Part shown: one piece after another, positions 18,191 through 25,883 of the stretch
How the letters are laid out: each line of letters opens with the position of its first letter
How positions within the stretch are numbered: position 1 is the stretch's first letter
Assembly: GCA_902493275.1 (NCBI GenBank)
Contig: CABUOQ010000024.1
Span: 1 to 31,698, forward strand
DNA length: 31,698 nucleotides
Reading direction: 5' to 3'
Source: an uncultured Bacillota bacterium
Lineage (GTDB): Bacteria; Bacillota_I; Bacilli_A; RFN20; CAG-449
Program-made: the position numbers and the translations under genes
The notes under the pieces: model-generated
The model's database searches: none
The model's input: only the letters and a program-made list of their open reading frames with translations
Told to the model about the DNA's origin: nothing

Positions 18191-18550
18191 ATGGAAAAAT
18201 CAAATTTAGATGTTGCATTCGAACTCGTATCAAAAAAGAAAAACCCAGTTGCTTTTTCTAAACTTTGGGAAGAAGTTAGTCAAATTCAAGGTTTAAGTGA
18301 GGAACAAGCAAACGCTAAAGCGGGAAGATTTTATACTTCTTTATCTTTAGACGGACGTTTTATCACATTGGGTGATAATACATGGGATTTAAGAGAGCGT
18401 TATACTTTCGATAAGGTTCATATTGATATGAACGAAGTTTATTCTGATGATAATGATGATGATGAAGTCGAAGACGATTCATTCGATGATGATTCTGAAT
18501 TAGATGAAGAAGAATCAGATGAAGAAATTTCATCAGAAGAAAATTATTAA
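18191..18550 (+). CDS. rpoE: DNA-directed RNA polymerase delta subunit
   Basis: The Bacillota-specific accessory subunit that tunes RNA polymerase recycling and promoter selectivity. The N-terminal HARE-HTH domain (about 1-75; DVAFELVSKKKNPVAFSKLW, AGRFYTSLSLDGRFITLGDN, WDLRER) is followed by a highly acidic, probably disordered tail rich in Asp and Glu. The ATG at 18191 follows a strong GGAGGAAAAT; an upstream in-frame start would overlap argS. The order argS-rpoE-fba mirrors the Bacillus region. The 119-residue size is within the family range. Confidence 0.95.
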   Translation: MEKSNLDVAFELVSKKKNPVAFSKLWEEVSQIQGLSEEQANAKAGRFYTSLSLDGRFITLGDNTWDLRERYTFDKVHIDMNEVYSDDNDDDEVEDDSFDDDSELDEEESDEEISSEENY

Positions 18551-18579
18551 TTTAGGTATTAATTAAAAAGGAGATACAT

Positions 18580-19437
18580 ATGGCATTAGTTAATATGAAA
18601 GAAATGCTTCTTCGCGCAAGAGAAGGACATTACGCAATTGGTCAATTTAACATTAATAATGTTGAATGGACTTCAGCAATTCTTGACAAAGCACAAGAAT
18701 TGAATGCACCAGTAATTCTTGGAGTTACTTCTAGTGCAGCAACTTATATGGGTGGTTGGAACACTGTTGTTGGATTGGTTAGAGGCTTAATGATTGATCA
18801 CAATATTACAATTCCAGTCGCATTACATGTTGACCACGGCGGATCATTTGAAATTTGTAAGGCAGCAATTGACGCTGGATTTACATCTGTAATGATTGAT
18901 GGATCAAAATACCCACTTGAAGAGAATATTCAAATTGTTAAGAGAGTTGTTGAATATGCTCATTTAAGAGGTGTTTCAGTTGAAGCAGAACTTGGTAAAG
19001 TTGGTGGACAAGAAGATAATGTTGTGGCAGAAACAATGTATGCTGTCCCAGAAGAATGTGTCAGATTAGTTAAAGAGACAGGTGTTGATTGCCTTGCTCC
19101 AGCTTTAGGATCAGTACATGGACCATATCATGGTGAACCAAAATTAGGCTTTAAGGAAATGGAAATAATTAATAAAATGGTCGGTGTACCACTAGTACTT
19201 CATGGTGGATCTGGAATTCCAGAAGATCAAATAAAAAGAGCTATTTCTTTAGGTACTGCTAAGATTAATGTTAACACAGAATCTCAACAAGCTTGGACTG
19301 CAATTGTTAGAGAAGTACTTGCAAAGGATACCAAAGTATACGACCCAAGAAAAGTTATTGGACCTGGTAAAAAGGGTATTGCTGGAGTTGTCACTGCAAA
19401 ATGTGAAATCTTCGGATGTATCAATAAAGCTGATTAA
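18580..19437 (+). CDS. fba: Class II fructose-1,6-bisphosphate aldolase
   Basis: A zinc-dependent glycolytic enzyme cleaving fructose 1,6-bisphosphate to dihydroxyacetone phosphate and glyceraldehyde 3-phosphate. Visible are VALHVDHGGSFE (zinc-binding His and catalytic Asp region), EAELGKVGGQED, LAPALGSVHGPYHG (zinc-binding His) and LVLHGGSGIP followed by KINVNTE for phosphate binding. At 285 residues it has the standard length. It follows an AAGGAGATACAT ribosome binding site and uses codons typical of a highly expressed gene. It probably ends the DUF1934-argS-rpoE-fba transcript, closed by a long hairpin terminator. Confidence 0.97.
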   Translation: MALVNMKEMLLRAREGHYAIGQFNINNVEWTSAILDKAQELNAPVILGVTSSAATYMGGWNTVVGLVRGLMIDHNITIPVALHVDHGGSFEICKAAIDAGFTSVMIDGSKYPLEENIQIVKRVVEYAHLRGVSVEAELGKVGGQEDNVVAETMYAVPEECVRLVKETGVDCLAPALGSVHGPYHGEPKLGFKEMEIINKMVGVPLVLHGGSGIPEDQIKRAISLGTAKINVNTESQQAWTAIVREVLAKDTKVYDPRKVIGPGKKGIAGVVTAKCEIFGCINKAD

Positions 19438-19463
19438 TGATTATTCTTAATTGATTTTAAAAT

Positions 19464-19548
19464 CAGGATGATTTGAATTTGTAAAGTATATATAGACTTT
19501 TTTCGGTGTTTACAAATACTTTACAAGTTCATGATTCCTGTTTTTTTT
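19464..19548 (+). terminator. Long hairpin terminator after fba
   Basis: Left arm 19464-19489 and right arm 19516-19540 pair imperfectly over about 25 bp, including a perfect inner 11-bp block TTGTAAAGTAT/ATACTTTACAA and an outer CAGGA/TCCTG, with a 26-base loop and eight Ts (19541-19548). The stem is far longer than needed for termination. Confidence 0.85.
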
Positions 19549-19634
19549 ATGAAAATATTTATCAAAATAAAAATAATAGTTAAAACTATTAAACAAAATA
19601 ATGATAAGTTCTTAAGACATTAATATTAGAAATA

Positions 19635-19663
19635 ATGACATGGCAAATTTTATATTTTATAAT
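19635..19663 (+). promoter_or_regulatory. Promoter of nrnA
   Basis: ATGACA (19635-19640) and TATAAT (19658-19663) with a 17-base spacer; the ATG of the gene is 22 bases downstream of the -10 box. Confidence 0.7.
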
Positions 19664-19685
19664 ATAAACGTTAAAGGTTATCTAT

Positions 19686-20630
19686 ATGAATATTAATAAA
19701 AAATTACTAGAAAAAATAAAACAATATAAAATTATTACTATCTTTGGACACACTTCTCCAGATGGTGATTGTTATGGTTCACAAACGGGATTAATGACTT
19801 TTTTAAAAGAAAATTTTCCTTCAAAAAAAGTATATATTTTAGGTAGTGGATTTTCTAAAGCGATTCCATTTTTTGATAAAATGGATAAAGTTGATGATGA
19901 AACAATTAAAAAATCATTGGCCATTGTGGTTGATGTTTCTGATTTAGAAAGAATTGAAGATAAAAGAGTTTTGATGGCAAAAGAAATCATTAAATTTGAT
20001 CATCATCTTAATAGTGATATTCCAAGTTTTGCTTCTATTCAAACATCAAAAACTAGCGCATGTTCTTGCTGTCAAATGATAGGGGAGTTTATTTTAGAAA
20101 ACAATTATAAAATATCTAAAGCAGTTGGCGAAAGATTATTTATGGGAATAGTTACGGATTCGGGAAGATTTCAATACTTATCATCTTCTAATGGAATGTT
20201 TTATGTGCTCGATGAGATAATGAAAGCTAGTATTGATTTTCAAAAAATCTTTGACTTTTTATACGAAAGCGATGAAATTTCAGTAAGAGCTAAAGGATAT
20301 ATTATGTCTAATTTTAAAACAACTTCTAAAGGTGTGGCGTATATTGTTTTAGATAAAGAGACGCTTAATGATATTAAGATAGATTATAATTATGCCTCTT
20401 CAATGGTTAATTGTTTATCGGGAATGAAAGGATATCCAGTTTGGGCTAGTTTTTGTGAAAGTGAAACTGGACTCGTAAGAGTGGAACTACGTTCAAAGAT
20501 TTATAATGTTCAAGAGATTGCTATTTTATTCGGTGGAGGAGGACATCAGAAAGCTTCCGGATGTCGCTTAGATAACATTGAAGATTATAAAAAAGTTATA
20601 GATAAATTAGATGAGATGATAAGGGAGTAA
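19686..20630 (+). CDS. nrnA: DHH-family phosphoesterase (NrnA-like oligoribonuclease / pAp phosphatase)
   Basis: A Mn2+-dependent cytosolic phosphoesterase that degrades 2-5-mer RNA and can dephosphorylate pAp in studied homologues. The DHH domain shows GHTSPDGDCYGS (about 21-32), IVVDVSD and the namesake FDHHLNSD, with DSGRFQY later. The DHHA1 domain ends with GGGGHQKASGCRL, the RNA-binding loop. The length of 314 residues is typical. It is followed after four bases by a CysQ-like gene; CysQ also acts on pAp, so the pair makes metabolic sense. The symbol is by family; substrate preference is not proven by sequence. Confidence 0.9.
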   Translation: MNINKKLLEKIKQYKIITIFGHTSPDGDCYGSQTGLMTFLKENFPSKKVYILGSGFSKAIPFFDKMDKVDDETIKKSLAIVVDVSDLERIEDKRVLMAKEIIKFDHHLNSDIPSFASIQTSKTSACSCCQMIGEFILENNYKISKAVGERLFMGIVTDSGRFQYLSSSNGMFYVLDEIMKASIDFQKIFDFLYESDEISVRAKGYIMSNFKTTSKGVAYIVLDKETLNDIKIDYNYASSMVNCLSGMKGYPVWASFCESETGLVRVELRSKIYNVQEIAILFGGGGHQKASGCRLDNIEDYKKVIDKLDEMIRE

Positions 20631-20634
20631 ATAT

Positions 20635-21411
20635 ATGTGGGAAAAAGAATTAAAAGCGATGATAGAGGCTGGTAAGATTGCTCAAAAAGCAATTTTAGAT
20701 GTGTATCATGGTAAATTTGATATCATCATTAAAAGTGATAATTCACCAGTTACAGAAGCAGATAAACAAGCAGATAAAATAATTAAGGAATATCTTTCAA
20801 AAAAATTTCCAACTTATTCATTTTTAACTGAAGAATCAGAAGATGATTTGAAAAGATTGCAAAATGATTTAGTCTTTATAATAGATCCAGTAGATGGAAC
20901 TCAAGATTTCTGCGCTAGAAATGGAGAATTTGCAACAAATATTGCTTTATCATATAAACATGAAATTGTTGTTGGTGTAGTAGTTATACCTTGTTTAGAT
21001 GATATTTATTATGCAATTAAAGGGCAAGGGGCGTTTTACATGCATGAAGATAAAATCGTTCAAATTCATGTCAGTGATAAACTTGATGATTTAACCTTGC
21101 TTATGTCTCGTTTCCATGCAGGTGAATATGAGCAATATGTAGTTAAAAATGACAAACGTATCAAGCATGTTGAAGCCTTTGGCTCATCAATAAAGGCTTG
21201 CCGAATTGCAAGAGGAGATGGCGAAGTTTATTATCGATTAAATGAAGGAACCAAGGAATGGGATATTGCACCGATTGATTTAATTGTTAAAGAAGCGGGT
21301 GGAATATTCATGAAACCAAATGGTGAAAATTATCGTTATAATAAAGAAGATGTTTATAATCACGAAGGTTTTATCATATTAAATAATATATCTAATCTTT
21401 TTAAAGAATAA
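20635..21411 (+). CDS. Inositol monophosphatase family protein, CysQ-like 3'(2'),5'-bisphosphate nucleotidase
   Basis: A Mg2+-dependent, Li+-sensitive-type phosphatase. The metal-binding motifs are visible: SPVTEADKQAD, TEES (the Glu of motif 1), DPVDGTQDF (about 84-92) and EWDIAPIDLIVKEAGG (about 207-222). The 258-residue length fits CysQ or IMPase proteins. The GxRDF-like Asp-Gly-Thr-Gln-Asp-Phe form and the neighbouring NrnA-type gene favour pAp as substrate, but inositol phosphates cannot be excluded. Its ribosome binding site GGGAG lies in the end of nrnA. A compact terminator at 21438-21465 follows. Confidence 0.88.
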   Translation: MWEKELKAMIEAGKIAQKAILDVYHGKFDIIIKSDNSPVTEADKQADKIIKEYLSKKFPTYSFLTEESEDDLKRLQNDLVFIIDPVDGTQDFCARNGEFATNIALSYKHEIVVGVVVIPCLDDIYYAIKGQGAFYMHEDKIVQIHVSDKLDDLTLLMSRFHAGEYEQYVVKNDKRIKHVEAFGSSIKACRIARGDGEVYYRLNEGTKEWDIAPIDLIVKEAGGIFMKPNGENYRYNKEDVYNHEGFIILNNISNLFKE

Positions 21412-21437
21412 TATTTTACAATAAAAAATCATATATT

Positions 21438-21465
21438 GAGATGTGAAAATGCACATCTCTTTTTT
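21438..21465 (+). terminator. Intrinsic terminator overlapping the start of the yunB-like gene
   Basis: GAGATGTG (21438-21445) pairs perfectly with CACATCTC (21452-21459) around a 6-base loop, followed by six Ts (21460-21465). It is well placed to end the nrnA-cysQ transcript, yet the GTG (21443) and ATG (21449) start candidates of the next gene lie inside it. Confidence 0.85.
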
Positions 21466-22126
21466 ATTTAGAATTACAACAACTTTAATTATGGTCATTT
21501 TTATGACCTCTTTTATGGTGTCATCAGCTTCTAAAAGATTATCTAATCATTATTTAGCAATAGCTTCAACTCAGGCGGATAAAGTTGCATCATTAATAAC
21601 ACTTAATAGCGTTTCTTCTTTGATAAAAGAGACGTATTCGCAAGTTAGTTTTATCTATAAAGAAGATAATTTAGTATTTAATTCAGGCGAATTAAATTAT
21701 TTTTTAAAAGATAGTATCGATAGTATCTATCAAGAAATAAGAAAAGTTGAAGAAGGAACAAGTGATTTATTCACTACAAAAATGGGTAAAGGAATAATAT
21801 ATGAGGTTCCTTTTAATCTTGCTTTTGATAATGTTTTATTATCTTCATTTGGCCCTAAAATTCCCGTAAGATATGTGTTAGTTGGCGATGTAAAAGGAGA
21901 AATATTATCGGAAATAGAGGAGTTCGGACTTAATAATGCAGTTATTAATATAGTTTTAGAAACCACGATATCTTCAAGGGTCAGCATACCTTTAATTAGC
22001 AAATTGGTTACAAGCAAAATAAAAACAATTATATATTCAGAAGTTTTTAAAGGCGAAGTACCATCTTTAATGTATGGCTCAATTCAAGGAGTAAATGAAT
22101 ATTATTCTAGTGAGGTAAGAATATGA
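21449..22126 (+). CDS. yunB: YunB-like sporulation-associated protein
   Basis: A 225-residue protein with one N-terminal membrane helix (TTLIMVIFMTSFMVSS) and an outside-facing domain. The segment NVLLSSFGPKIPVRYVLVGD, the following EIEEFGLNNAVINIVLET and the end YSEVFKGEVPSLM match the Bacillus YunB pattern (LGPKIPVR ... EEAGINQ ... VGEVP). YunB is a mother-cell sporulation protein in Bacillus; its molecular role is not established. The ATG at 21449 gives a normal N-terminus; GTG at 21443 is an alternative. Both sit inside a terminator hairpin and no Shine-Dalgarno sequence is visible. The gene ends in TGA overlapping the ATG of the next gene (ATGA). Confidence 0.82.
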   Translation: MHISFLFRITTTLIMVIFMTSFMVSSASKRLSNHYLAIASTQADKVASLITLNSVSSLIKETYSQVSFIYKEDNLVFNSGELNYFLKDSIDSIYQEIRKVEEGTSDLFTTKMGKGIIYEVPFNLAFDNVLLSSFGPKIPVRYVLVGDVKGEILSEIEEFGLNNAVINIVLETTISSRVSIPLISKLVTSKIKTIIYSEVFKGEVPSLMYGSIQGVNEYYSSEVRI

Positions 22127-23019
22127 GAGCGTTTATTTATGATAAATATGGATATTATCCCGATGATGAATTTGCCACTTCATTTGAATATAATGGATGG
22201 TATTTTAAAATTGAAATTTCGGAAAAAAATGATCAGGAAATTCATGCTTTAAGATTAATGCTTGAAGAAATTAATCAAAATTTCACCTCATTAGGTTCAG
22301 ATATTATCATGAGCAAAGATGGTCATTATGTTTCTATGTCTGAGTACGGTCCAGTTGTTTTAGTAGCAATAAAAAATGGTGATGTGACCATTAATGATTT
22401 ACTTAAGTTACAATACTTATTTAAGGATCATTTTTTAGATAGACATTTACAAATTTCTTATTTACATAATTTGTGGATAAATAAAACAGATACAATCGAA
22501 AATCGGATTTTATCAAGCTTGCCATTAGATAATGAAAATTATCGTTTAATATATTTGTTAGGACAATATGGAATTTATATTGCTGAAAATGCGATTCAAT
22601 ATTTATTAGATATCGGTTTTGATTATGGTAATGAAATTATAAATAAGACTTTAGCTCACAAACGTTTAGACGTTTTAAATTGTCGTTATTTATTTAATCC
22701 CTTCAATTTATTAATTGATTCACCTAGTCGCGATTTAGCTGAATTATATAAGCATGAACAACTATCTTTGCAAGCTGTTTTAAAAATAACACTTGATAAT
22801 AATTTTTCTAAGCAAGATGCATCTTTATTATTAGCTAGATGCTTATACCCTGCATATATATTTGATCTATTAGAGGATTATTATGAATTAAAAAAGGATA
22901 TATTTTTTAAAGCTAAAGAAGTATATGATAATTTAGATAACCGTCAATTAAGAATAAAAAAACTTCATGATGCATTAGTAAAATACTATCAGATTAGACC
23001 TATCTCATGGTTAGAATAA
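22123..23019 (+). CDS. YutH-like spore-coat-associated kinase-fold protein
   Basis: A 298-residue protein that starts inside the yunB-like stop (ATGA overlap), with GAGGTAAGA as ribosome binding site, so it is translationally coupled. The middle section LAHKRLDVLNCRYLFNPFNLLIDSPSRDLAELYK resembles the CotS/YutH group, kinase-fold proteins whose region reads HPSRDLAEWIR; the later ARCLYPAYIFDLLEDYY also fits. The kinase catalytic HGD is replaced by HKR, so it is probably not an active kinase, as for other YutH proteins. The neighbourhood yunB-yutH-NifU-like (yutI) agrees with Bacillus. Identity is by pattern and context and is less certain than for YunB. Confidence 0.65.
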   Translation: MRAFIYDKYGYYPDDEFATSFEYNGWYFKIEISEKNDQEIHALRLMLEEINQNFTSLGSDIIMSKDGHYVSMSEYGPVVLVAIKNGDVTINDLLKLQYLFKDHFLDRHLQISYLHNLWINKTDTIENRILSSLPLDNENYRLIYLLGQYGIYIAENAIQYLLDIGFDYGNEIINKTLAHKRLDVLNCRYLFNPFNLLIDSPSRDLAELYKHEQLSLQAVLKITLDNNFSKQDASLLLARCLYPAYIFDLLEDYYELKKDIFFKAKEVYDNLDNRQLRIKKLHDALVKYYQIRPISWLE

Positions 23020-23040
23020 AAAAAGAGAATTACTTCTCTT
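23016..23040. terminator. Terminator between the yutH-like and NifU-like genes
   Basis: AAGAGAA (23023-23029) pairs with TTCTCTT (23034-23040) around a 4-base loop. On the minus strand it is followed by a T run, so it best serves the NifU-like gene; on the plus strand the tail is only C/T rich. Confidence 0.6.
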
Positions 23041-23332
23041 CTTCTTTAACTTCATCAAGGATGCGTATTTCATCCATTATATCTTCTTTTGTAAGTGGCT
23101 TTTCAGAGGCCAAACGTACATCTAAGACTCCTGGGACTTCTTCTTTTAATAATATTCCAACTCCTGATTCAATAGTTTCATTTAACATGGCACACCCATC
23201 ACATGCACCTTCGACATTAACATAGACGATTCCATCGATGAAACTATTAAATGTTACATCACCGCCATCACGTTGAATAAATGGACGAATTTTATCAAGC
23301 GTATCTTTAATTTGATCTTCAATTGTGTACAT
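23030..23332 (-). CDS. NifU C-terminal-domain Fe-S scaffold/carrier protein (YutI-like)
   Basis: A 100-residue protein consisting of the NifU-like C-terminal domain that binds a [4Fe-4S] or [2Fe-2S] cluster for delivery to apoproteins. It starts IEDQIKDTLDKIRPFIQRDGGDV and has the cluster-binding CDGC (GACDGCAM) in the middle, the standard signature. A charged tail of about 25 residues extends the domain. It is preceded by AGGAAAAGATT on the minus strand. It stands alone, convergent with the yutH-like gene as in the Bacillus yutH-yutI area. Confidence 0.92.
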   Translation of the reverse strand: MYTIEDQIKDTLDKIRPFIQRDGGDVTFNSFIDGIVYVNVEGACDGCAMLNETIESGVGILLKEEVPGVLDVRLASEKPLTKEDIMDEIRILDEVKEEEK

Positions 23333-23421
23333 AATCTTTTCCTAAAAATTATTCTATATCATTTTCATTTTTTTATAAACTATATTTATCATAAACTTAA
23401 AAAAATTGCAATTTAATAAAA

Positions 23422-23829
23422 CTATCTATTAAATAACCAACCCATTATCTTTTCATCAAAAGCAATTTCACTAGCACCTCCATGTTGATTGTTGTTATTA
23501 AAATAAGCCGCAGGTTTAATATCTAAAACTAAAATAGAATCTATTTCTTCATCACTTAATCCTTGTTCTATATGTAATCCATATAATTGACTATAAGTTT
23601 CAAGGAATGTACCAATTATCATAGGAGCAGTATGCCACCAAATCGGAAATCCAACAAAAATAAAATCATATTTAGATATATCTATTGAATTTTTAATTGC
23701 TGGACGGGCATTCTCTATTTTTTCTTGTTCTGCAACTTTGGTTGTTTCATTGTAGTCAGAAGGATAAGCGATAAGCGGTTCTATTTCATAAAGTGTGGCT
23801 TCAATATGATTAACTATATAATTTACCAA
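23422..23829 (-). pseudogene. N-truncated flavodoxin-like fragment
   Basis: The frame begins at a TTG overlapping the aldo/keto reductase stop and encodes 135 residues. Residues 1-80 (YIVNHIEATLYEIEPLIAYP ... KYDFIFVGFPIWWHTAPMII) match the flavodoxin family from the first helix onward. The preceding strand and the FMN-phosphate loop (normally SxTGNT) are missing, and an in-frame TAG 18 bases upstream of the TTG prevents extension. The last 55 or so residues (GLSDEEIDSILVLDIKPAAY ... FDEKIMGWLFNR) do not look like the expected flavodoxin C-terminus and may come from another protein. It probably cannot hold FMN. It could be a remnant of a redox partner once encoded beside the reductase. Confidence 0.6.
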
Positions 23830-24710
23830 TTTTTCTTTTCTTGTCTATGATTTTGATTTTTCTTTCTTTTTTCAACCATTTTTACAAACCATTCGACCAT
23901 AGCAGGATCACTATGAGAGAAGAATAAGCTTTGTTTCTTATCAAGACTTTCCATAGTTTTCATATCTTCATCAGATAAGACAAAATCAAACACTTCAATA
24001 TTTTGTTTCATTCTTTCAATATGTATTGACTTTGGAATAACGACTATTCCACGTTGAATTTCCCAACGTAAGATAACTTGAGCAACGCTCTTATTATATT
24101 TTTGGGCGATTGAGGCAATTGTTTCGTTAGTAAATAATCCGCCTCTTCCTTCTCCAAATGGTGCCCAGGCTTCAATTTGAACTCCATATTTTAACATCCA
24201 TTTTTGTGCTTCAATTTGTTGATTAAATGGATGAGTTTCTACTTGATTAACCATTGGTTTAATTCTTGAAAATGATGCAAGATCCACCAGTCTATCCGGT
24301 GAAAAATTTGAAATACCTATGGCTCTTATTTTACCATCGGCATATAAATTTTCTAAAGCTCTCCAAGCACCATAATAATCATTGAATGGTTGATGCAATA
24401 GTACAAGGTCAATATAATCAACTTTTAGTTTTTGCATTGATTCATATACTGATTTTTTGGTTTGTTCATATCCATAGTGCTCAATCCATACTTTTGTTGT
24501 TAAAAAAATTTCTGAACGTGGAATGCCAGATTTGATAATCGCATTTCCTACTTCTTCTTCGTTAAAATAACTTTGAGCTGTATCAATATGGCGATATCCT
24601 ACTTTAAGAGCATCTAAGACGCATCGTTCACAATCTTCTTTTGATATTTGATATACTCCATATCCAAGCTGAGGCATTTTAACACCATTTTGTAAGATTA
24701 CATAATCCAT
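23823..24710 (-). CDS. Aldo/keto reductase
   Basis: A NADPH-dependent TIM-barrel oxidoreductase acting on aldehydes and ketones. The catalytic tetrad is visible: Asp and Tyr in HIDTAQSYFNEEEVGNAI, Lys in FLTTKVW, and His in LVLLHQPF. The NADP-binding end is VIPKSIHIERMKQNIEVFDF. It has 295 residues with a Lys-rich tail. The ATG follows GGAGGAATAAAA. A TATACT at 24744-24749 (minus strand) acts as -10 without a good -35 box, which fits activator-dependent transcription by the LysR protein encoded just upstream. It overlaps the flavodoxin fragment by seven bases. The physiological substrate is unknown. Confidence 0.92.
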   Translation of the reverse strand: MDYVILQNGVKMPQLGYGVYQISKEDCERCVLDALKVGYRHIDTAQSYFNEEEVGNAIIKSGIPRSEIFLTTKVWIEHYGYEQTKKSVYESMQKLKVDYIDLVLLHQPFNDYYGAWRALENLYADGKIRAIGISNFSPDRLVDLASFSRIKPMVNQVETHPFNQQIEAQKWMLKYGVQIEAWAPFGEGRGGLFTNETIASIAQKYNKSVAQVILRWEIQRGIVVIPKSIHIERMKQNIEVFDFVLSDEDMKTMESLDKKQSLFFSHSDPAMVEWFVKMVEKRKKNQNHRQEKKNW

Positions 24711-24782
24711 TTTTATTCCTCCAAGACTATTTTTTATAATAATAGTATAAATTCATAAGTGGTCTAAGGGAATTGATACTTT

Positions 24783-24797
24783 GTTCATAGTATGAAC
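24783..24797. promoter_or_regulatory. Palindromic operator candidate upstream of the aldo/keto reductase
   Basis: GTTCATAGTATGAAC is a perfect 7-1-7 palindrome containing the LysR-type T-N11-A pattern. It is centred roughly 53 bases upstream of the expected reductase start point, the usual region for LysR activation. The LysR gene lies immediately beyond it. Confidence 0.55.
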
Positions 24798-24810
24798 TTT
24801 TGGTAGATAC

Positions 24811-24833
24811 AAAAAAACTCACAAAGATGTGAG
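24811..24833 (-). terminator. Intrinsic terminator of the LysR gene
   Basis: On the minus strand CTCACA (24833-24828) pairs with TGTGAG (24823-24818) around a 4-base loop, followed by seven Ts. It starts about ten bases after the LysR stop codon. Confidence 0.8.
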
Positions 24834-24843
24834 TGAATATATA

Positions 24844-25734
24844 TTATTTTAAAGTAATTTTCTGTAGAGCATTTATAAAATTTTTGACATGTCGTGTAGG
24901 ATTTGGTGAATATAAAATTCCAAATGGAATCCGATATTTCCAATCGGCTGAAATAATTCGCAGAAGCGGGTGAACATCTTCCCAGCCTTCAACGGTAATT
25001 ATAGGGGTGTTATCACGTACGGCTTTATTAAAAGCATTGAGATTAAACATATCAAAGTCTTCGATTTCTGTACCATTATCGATTAAATCAGAACGAAGAT
25101 TATCGATATGTTTATTCCAATTCTTCTTAATCAAAAATACTTTTTTTCCTTTTAAATCGGATAATTCTATTTTTGGTTTATTATATAGTGGATGAGTTAC
25201 TGGAATGGCAAATAATAATTTTTTATCGTATAAATGAGCGGCTTTACAACAGCGATCCTTTAAAAAGTCTTCATCGTATAAACCAGCCACTATATCGATA
25301 TGTTGACCTAGATTTCGCAATATTTCAACTGAATTTATCGGTGTATTTTCAAAAGGAATTAATTCAATTTTAAGATAAGGATTAAATTTTTGTATTTCTG
25401 ACCAGACATCTAATAAAAATTTAGCAGGTGTCATTATTGATGTTCCAATACGAATTGATTGTTGCTTATTTTTATTATCGATATTTTTGGCTTTTTCAAT
25501 GGCCCTTGTTGAATAATCAATAACATATTTTGCGTCTTGTAAAAAACTCTTACCAGCTTCGGTTAATTGTAAACCATGGTTGTTTCTTTCAAATAAAACG
25601 ATATCTAGTCTTTCTTCTAAAGTATTTATTTGTTTCATAACAGCAGTAGGAGTGATAAATAATAACTCTGCAGCTTTGGTAAAACTACCATTTTCCGCAA
25701 CTGATATAAATGTGGCTAATTGAGGATTATACAT
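24844..25734 (-). CDS. LysR-family transcriptional regulator
   Basis: A 296-residue DNA-binding regulator. The N-terminal winged helix-turn-helix is clear (LATFISVAENGSFTKAAELL, then LFITPTAVMKQINTLEERLD and ERNNHGLQLTEAGKSFL), followed by a linker helix and a periplasmic-binding-protein-like effector domain (from about residue 93). The start follows AAGGAGATAACTT. Because it lies directly upstream of the aldo/keto reductase on the same strand, with a terminator and a T-N11-A palindrome between them, it probably controls that gene. The inducer cannot be read from sequence. Confidence 0.93.
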   Translation of the reverse strand: MYNPQLATFISVAENGSFTKAAELLFITPTAVMKQINTLEERLDIVLFERNNHGLQLTEAGKSFLQDAKYVIDYSTRAIEKAKNIDNKNKQQSIRIGTSIMTPAKFLLDVWSEIQKFNPYLKIELIPFENTPINSVEILRNLGQHIDIVAGLYDEDFLKDRCCKAAHLYDKKLLFAIPVTHPLYNKPKIELSDLKGKKVFLIKKNWNKHIDNLRSDLIDNGTEIEDFDMFNLNAFNKAVRDNTPIITVEGWEDVHPLLRIISADWKYRIPFGILYSPNPTRHVKNFINALQKITLK

Positions 25735-25774
25735 AAGTTATCTCCTTATATTATATTGGTTAATATTTGATATT

Positions 25775-25802
25775 ATTATAGCATACAATATATTAAAATC
25801 AA
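25775..25802 (-). promoter_or_regulatory. Promoter of the LysR gene
   Basis: On the minus strand TTGATT (25802-25797) and an extended -10 TGCTATAAT (TATAAT at 25780-25775) are separated by 16 bases. Confidence 0.6.
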
Positions 25803-25883
25803 TAATGCATATTTACTATGAGTTAATACTATATATATATTTATATTTGATGAGTATGTAATTTTTAATTGAATACAAAAAAA

